Shown here in pieces: positions 60,082 to 64,000 of a stretch of 64,000 bases of DNA (within the stretch, counting starts at the first letter, position 1; every line of letters begins with the position of its first letter). Under the pieces are notes generated by a model. That model saw only the letters and a list, made by a program, of their open reading frames with translations, was not told the DNA's origin and made no database searches. Position numbers and translations under genes: made by a program. This stretch comes from Guadua angustifolia (taxonomy: Eukaryota > Streptophyta > Magnoliopsida > Poales > Poaceae): NCBI GenBank assembly GCA_036346375.1, contig CM070506.1, forward strand, positions 558,001 to 622,000, written 5' to 3'.

Positions 60082-61643
60082 TCCGGGGGGGCAAACAAAT
60101 TTTAATAAACTCCAGTCTTATTAGCACTCCAATTTACCACATGCCAATGTATTTACTCCCTAAGACAGTGATTAAGAGAATGGATAAAACAAGGAGAACC
60201 TTCTTTTGGCAATGAGGTCAGACTAAGAAAAAAGAGAACAAATCATGTGCAATCAAACATTCGGTAAAACCACGGTGCAACCCAACTAGAAAAAGTTTCA
60301 AAAAATTCTGAAAAAAATCATGGATATACATCTCAGCTTACCCCATCTACATATAAAATTTCATGATCAAATTCGTCCTGTGCTAAAAGTAATAAAAAAG
60401 ACAAAGTTGATCATGAACATGAACTGTTCCTGTTCATGATCAACTTTGTTTTTTTTTGTAATTTCTAGCAAAGGACGAATTTGATCATGAAATTTTATAT
60501 GTAGATGGGGTAAGCTGAGATGTACATCCATGATTTTTTTCAGAAATTTTTGAAACTTTTTCTAGTTGGGTTGCACCGTGGTTGCACCAAATGTTTGATT
60601 GCACAGGATATTTACCCAAGAAAAAATATCACTTAGTTACATGGGATCTGATTTGCCGCTCTAAACAAAAAGGGGGTCTTGGGATCCATAACATGTATAA
60701 ATTGAACATTATTTTGTTATGCAAATGGTGGTGGAAACTTGAAGATGAAAATGGATTATGGCAGGATGTGGTGAGAAGCAAGTATCTTGGTGATCAATGC
60801 ATCTCCCACATTACTCAGAAACAATCTTACTATCCAGTTTGGGCTGATCTAATTAAGGTGAAAGATTTTTTTTTTTTGAAAGGGAGAAAATGGTGGTTGG
60901 GAATGGATAACGAACTGATCCCTGGGAGGATAGCTGGTGTGGTGTGTCTCATTTGAAAATGCAGTTCCCTGAGCTGTGTTCCCTGGGAGGATAGATGAAC
61001 AACATTTGATCGTGGAACAGGCTGCTGCGAATGGTTGGTCCTTTTCTTCTAGAAGGTGGCTGGCTGAAGACATGTAAAACAATTTGAATAGTTTCAGGAA
61101 CATGTTAATAACTGTTGCCCTTCGGGTAGATGAAGATAAGCCAAAATGGATTTGGAACAACTCTGGGTCCTTCAGGGTTTTGTGGGGATCTAAGATTCCC
61201 AACAAATGAAGTGAAAATCTTCTTGTAGCTGATTTGGCACAGTGCCATTCTAACAAAAGACGTTTTGCCAAGAAGAAACTGGAGAGGTGATGCTATCTGC
61301 TGTTTTTGTGATCACAATATGAGTCGATCACTCATCTTTTCTTATGTGTTGCTGCTAAATTTGTGTAGGCAGCTATTTGCTGGGCTATGTGGAAGTTAAG
61401 AAATAGAGCTTGCTTTGAGAAGAACTGCATAAGGTCTCCTGCTGAGATCATTTCCTACGTATGTGCTTTTCTGAAATTCTGGGCAGAAGTTGTCCATCGA
61501 GGCCGGGCTTGAGTCCCTCCAGGATGGTTCTGCAAATGAAGCCGGACAATTTCTTACTCTTGGAGAGGAGTGTAGCGTCCGAGACCATAGGAAAAGGTCT
61601 ACTCCCTGGTGCACGAGGAGCAGTTGATGGAGTTTTTCTGAAG
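60082..61643 (+). mobile_element. 5'-truncated L1-type LINE
   Basis: Flanked by a 19 bp duplication AGTAATACACTACAAATTG (60063-60081, 61642-61660; the last bases of the element may overlap it). It encodes the end of an L1 reverse transcriptase ORF: GGKQILINSSLISTPIYHMP, LLPKTVIKRMDKTRRTFFWQ, KKKYHLVTWDLICRSKQKGG and LLCKWWWKLEDENGLWQDVV. Then come pieces of the zinc-binding domain found after plant L1 reverse transcriptases (WIWNNSGSF, FCDHN near 61305). Stops and shifts are present. It is split by the palindromic MITE at 60239-60612. No long A-tail precedes the right duplication. Confidence 0.85.
60239..60612. mobile_element. Palindromic MITE, copy 2
   Basis: Same family as 17713-18082: GTGCAATCAAACATT at the left end, TTTGATTGCAC at the right, central AACTGTTCCTGTTCATG hairpin tip, and arms sharing CCATCTACATATAAAATTTC. 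It sits inside the LINE coding sequence, between FFWQ and KKKYHLV. Confidence 0.88.
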
Positions 61644-61660
61644 TAATACACTACAAATTG

Positions 61661-62007
61661 AAGGCAACATGGCATACTTTTCTGATATGAACCCTATTAT
61701 TATTGTTGACTCAAAATCACAAATTCACTTGAAAAATATTCTCAACATTAACTCTGACAAGTCATTCTTTCTACAATATATCTGGGGCTGGGGATGCCAT
61801 CTTTTTCTTCTTTCACTGTAATAAAGAACTAGAACATAATTAAACCAACAAATATTCGCAAAACAAAGAAATAAAAAGAGAGTAAAATATCGTATCACTG
61901 GTTCATTGTAAACTGAATGCACCCTCCAGAACACAAATCTGCAGAGTTACAGAACACGGAGGCAGGCAGTCGTGGCTCCTATAACAGTGTTGAGAGGTAG
62001 AAAGTTC
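61661..62007. other. 3' flank and UTR of the TMEM115-like gene
   Basis: AT-rich non-coding sequence after the minus-strand stop codon. No further feature is seen. Confidence 0.5.
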
Positions 62008-62341
62008 TTAATCTTCTGCTGTGGCATGACCGTGAGCCGAGGCTTCTGTGTCAGCCGCGTGATCGGCAGCCAACCTTTCCTCAAGAACCCTCTCGCCATG
62101 CTCCCTGCAACAATTAATAATGGACTTGGTGAGCTCTAAAGCAATAAAAAAATTCTTCTTTGAGAAACCAAAGTTCAACCTCAGAGCATCAAAGTTCTAT
62201 TGATTTGCATGTAACTAGTTCTGTGCGACTGTGCCATATTCTAACACTACCGTTCTGAATTTCTGATACTAGTTTCAGTACCGCTGGTGTTTGAATACCA
62301 TCTAGATGTCTCACTCAGTCTTGCATATTAATTATAATCAC

Positions 62342-62378
<37 letters not shown>

Positions 62379-63952
62379 TACCTTCTTTTTGATGCCTTGG
62401 TAGGATCTGAAACTGGGAGGGCCAGTTCAGAAGGCCTAGACCTTGCACACAGCATCCGATCGAACAGGTTAGCAACTGGATCTGTGACTGGGCTGCAAGG
62501 TTCGCAAGAAAAAAAAAAAAGGACAACATCAAAAATGGGATCAATAGTGACAGCCCTTGCCAATGCAATATAAAATTACCGCATGGCATCTGGGAACAAG
62601 CTGGGGAAGGAGAAGTCATCACTTGGATCGCCCTTAAGTCCTGTCAGTGGGTTCCTTTGGAAGTATCTCAAGTAAATCCAGCTAACATACATCCCGGACA
62701 GCAAAGTTGGCAGGAAGTTGATGGAATCAGGAACAATGAAGGCCATGATAGTTGAGAAACATAGGACAAAGAATGGCATCCACTGCAGTGGTGAGAAAGA
62801 AACAGAGATAGAGAACTCCACATCAACAAACTTGTAAGTTGCTGCAGAACAAGTATACAGTAGTACAATTCTATGCTTAGAAATTGTACTATATTAGTCC
62901 ATCATCGTACCTTTGCCTTTATTTTCCAGAAAAAGCACATGGGGAGTTCAAGGTTTGGTAAGAGTTGCTTGAGGCCTACAAGAAAGCCAGCAAGGCAACC
63001 ATGGAAACCCGAGAGTGGCGTGACACTGCACAGCATGAGATAGCAAGGTCAGCTAGTGATTCACCAACAGTTTTATTTTCTCAGACAGTATTATGTAAGC
63101 CGTGACTTGAATAATTCCAAAATAACCAAGAGAACTAATGTGATCTCAGTATATCCAAAGACAGAATGCTCAATAGAATGTAATAGTGTGATATCTCATT
63201 ATATGCTCTGCTAGCAGACCAGAGTGTATGGTGTAATTCAACAGAGGCAAATGTCATCATGATCACATCATCTGAATATTTGTATGCAAAAATCATACAA
63301 GAGTAATAAGCACATGAATAGAACCGCAATGCCTGGAAAATGGCAATCAGTAATAGGGACATGTTAATAGATTGATGGCTTAAAACTCACAGGAAGCTCT
63401 CCTTTCCGGTGACATAGTACAGTGCAACAGCAAGGCAGAATGCAAGGACGCCACATATGGAGTTGACCAAAACAATAAACTTCAAGAACTCCTTGCGGCC
63501 CCATACTGGTTCAATATCCTTCCCACAGAAGAGAAGACCAAGCGAACTGCCAATAGCCTAGAAAAGCAAATTCTTTTTGTCAAGAAGGTTAAGCATAGAA
63601 CATGAAAACGTGTGTAATATATGCCCTAGTGCCACGCCATTCTTTTCCTTTTTCTTTCTTTCTTTCTTTTTATGGAGGGAACTCTCTGGTACACTATAGC
63701 GCTAGAGCAAAGAGCATAAATCTGGTTAGTTTTACAAACACCTAGCTGTGATGCTATGCTAAAGTGATGAATGCACATCTGCTTTGCTTCAGCTCCAATG
63801 TTTGATCTGGAGTTCTATAAGACAGCTACTGAGATCTCTTCAAAGCCATATTGTCAAATCAAACATAAGCAGAGTAAGAAATTTAGCTTACCCCTGGAAG
63901 AACTTGCTCAATATAACCAGCCGTGAAGACAGTCCATACAAACGGAATTGTC
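62008..63952 (-). CDS. TMEM115-like (DUF1751, rhomboid-related) membrane protein, C-terminal part
   Basis: Six exons on the minus strand: 63952-63892, 63557-63391, 63025-62911, 62782-62580, 62492-62382 and 62104-62008 (TAA). They code for about 250 residues; upstream exons are outside the window. Phases join throughout. TMEM115 proteins are multi-span Golgi membrane proteins with a rhomboid-like fold but no protease site; the human member takes part in retrograde Golgi-to-ER traffic. Motifs: TIPFVWTVFTAGYIEQVLPG, FCGKDIEPVWGRKEFLKFIV, LAFCLAVALYYVTG, PLSGFHGCLAGFLVGLKQLL, FLPTLLSGMYVSWIYLRYFQ and GLKGDPSDDFSFPSLFPDAM. Hydrophobic helices alternate with these. The tail (SRPSELALPV, ERVLEERLAADHAA) is hydrophilic and cytosolic in relatives. 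No damage is visible. Confidence 0.92.
62344..62374. repeat. (TA)n microsatellite in TMEM115-like intron
   Basis: About 15 TA units lie a few bases beyond the donor of the exon ending at 62382. A (TTTC)n stretch lies at about 63652-63670 in another intron. Confidence 0.9.
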
Positions 63953-64000
63953 CTGCAGGATGCATAAAAAGCTTAGAAACATACTGGAGCCACAACTTTG

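Overview
The window is plant nuclear DNA, most likely from a grass. The evidence is spliced genes with GT-AG introns, telo-box promoter motifs, grass-type LTR retrotransposons, CACTA, MULE and hAT elements, and Tourist-like MITEs. No species is assigned.

Left gene-rich part (1-13.7 kb): a broken MORF/DAG-type organellar RNA-editing-factor copy (187-1481, +). Then a complete eight-coding-exon RRP15-like pre-rRNA processing gene (4374-9380, +, with a non-coding first exon near 2750-3249). Facing it is a complete nine-exon eIF3 subunit m gene (13638-11134, -). All exon phases of the two intact genes join without a break. The two genes converge and both serve ribosome production or translation.

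Middle (13.7-61.7 kb): almost entirely transposable elements. From left to right: a 2.7 kb fold-back element with long, internally repeated arms and tRNA-like pieces; an LTR-like copy (from 17372) split by a hAT element that itself carries a palindromic MITE; a fold-back MITE centred on an (AC)(AT)(GT) microsatellite; then a large nest inside one CACTA element (20719-55351). The CACTA core is only about 3.9 kb once later insertions are subtracted. It holds a decayed IDN2/FDM-type XH-domain gene plus other exon-like pieces, one with a weak resemblance to CLASSY proteins. Into it went a MULE (23666-29667), a 3.4 kb solo LTR (30343-33783), a Ty3/Gypsy element with gag and partial protease only (33800-45439) whose two LTRs were each hit by a further solo LTR, and a Copia element (45559-55182) that itself holds a 500 bp hAT MITE. 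Target-site duplications support nearly every layer. After the nest come degenerate repeats, a Tourist-like MITE, and a 5'-truncated L1-type LINE with a 19 bp duplication, interrupted by a second copy of the palindromic MITE.

Right edge (62.0-64.0 kb): the last six exons of a TMEM115-like (DUF1751, rhomboid-related) Golgi membrane protein gene on the minus strand. Its 5' part lies beyond the window.
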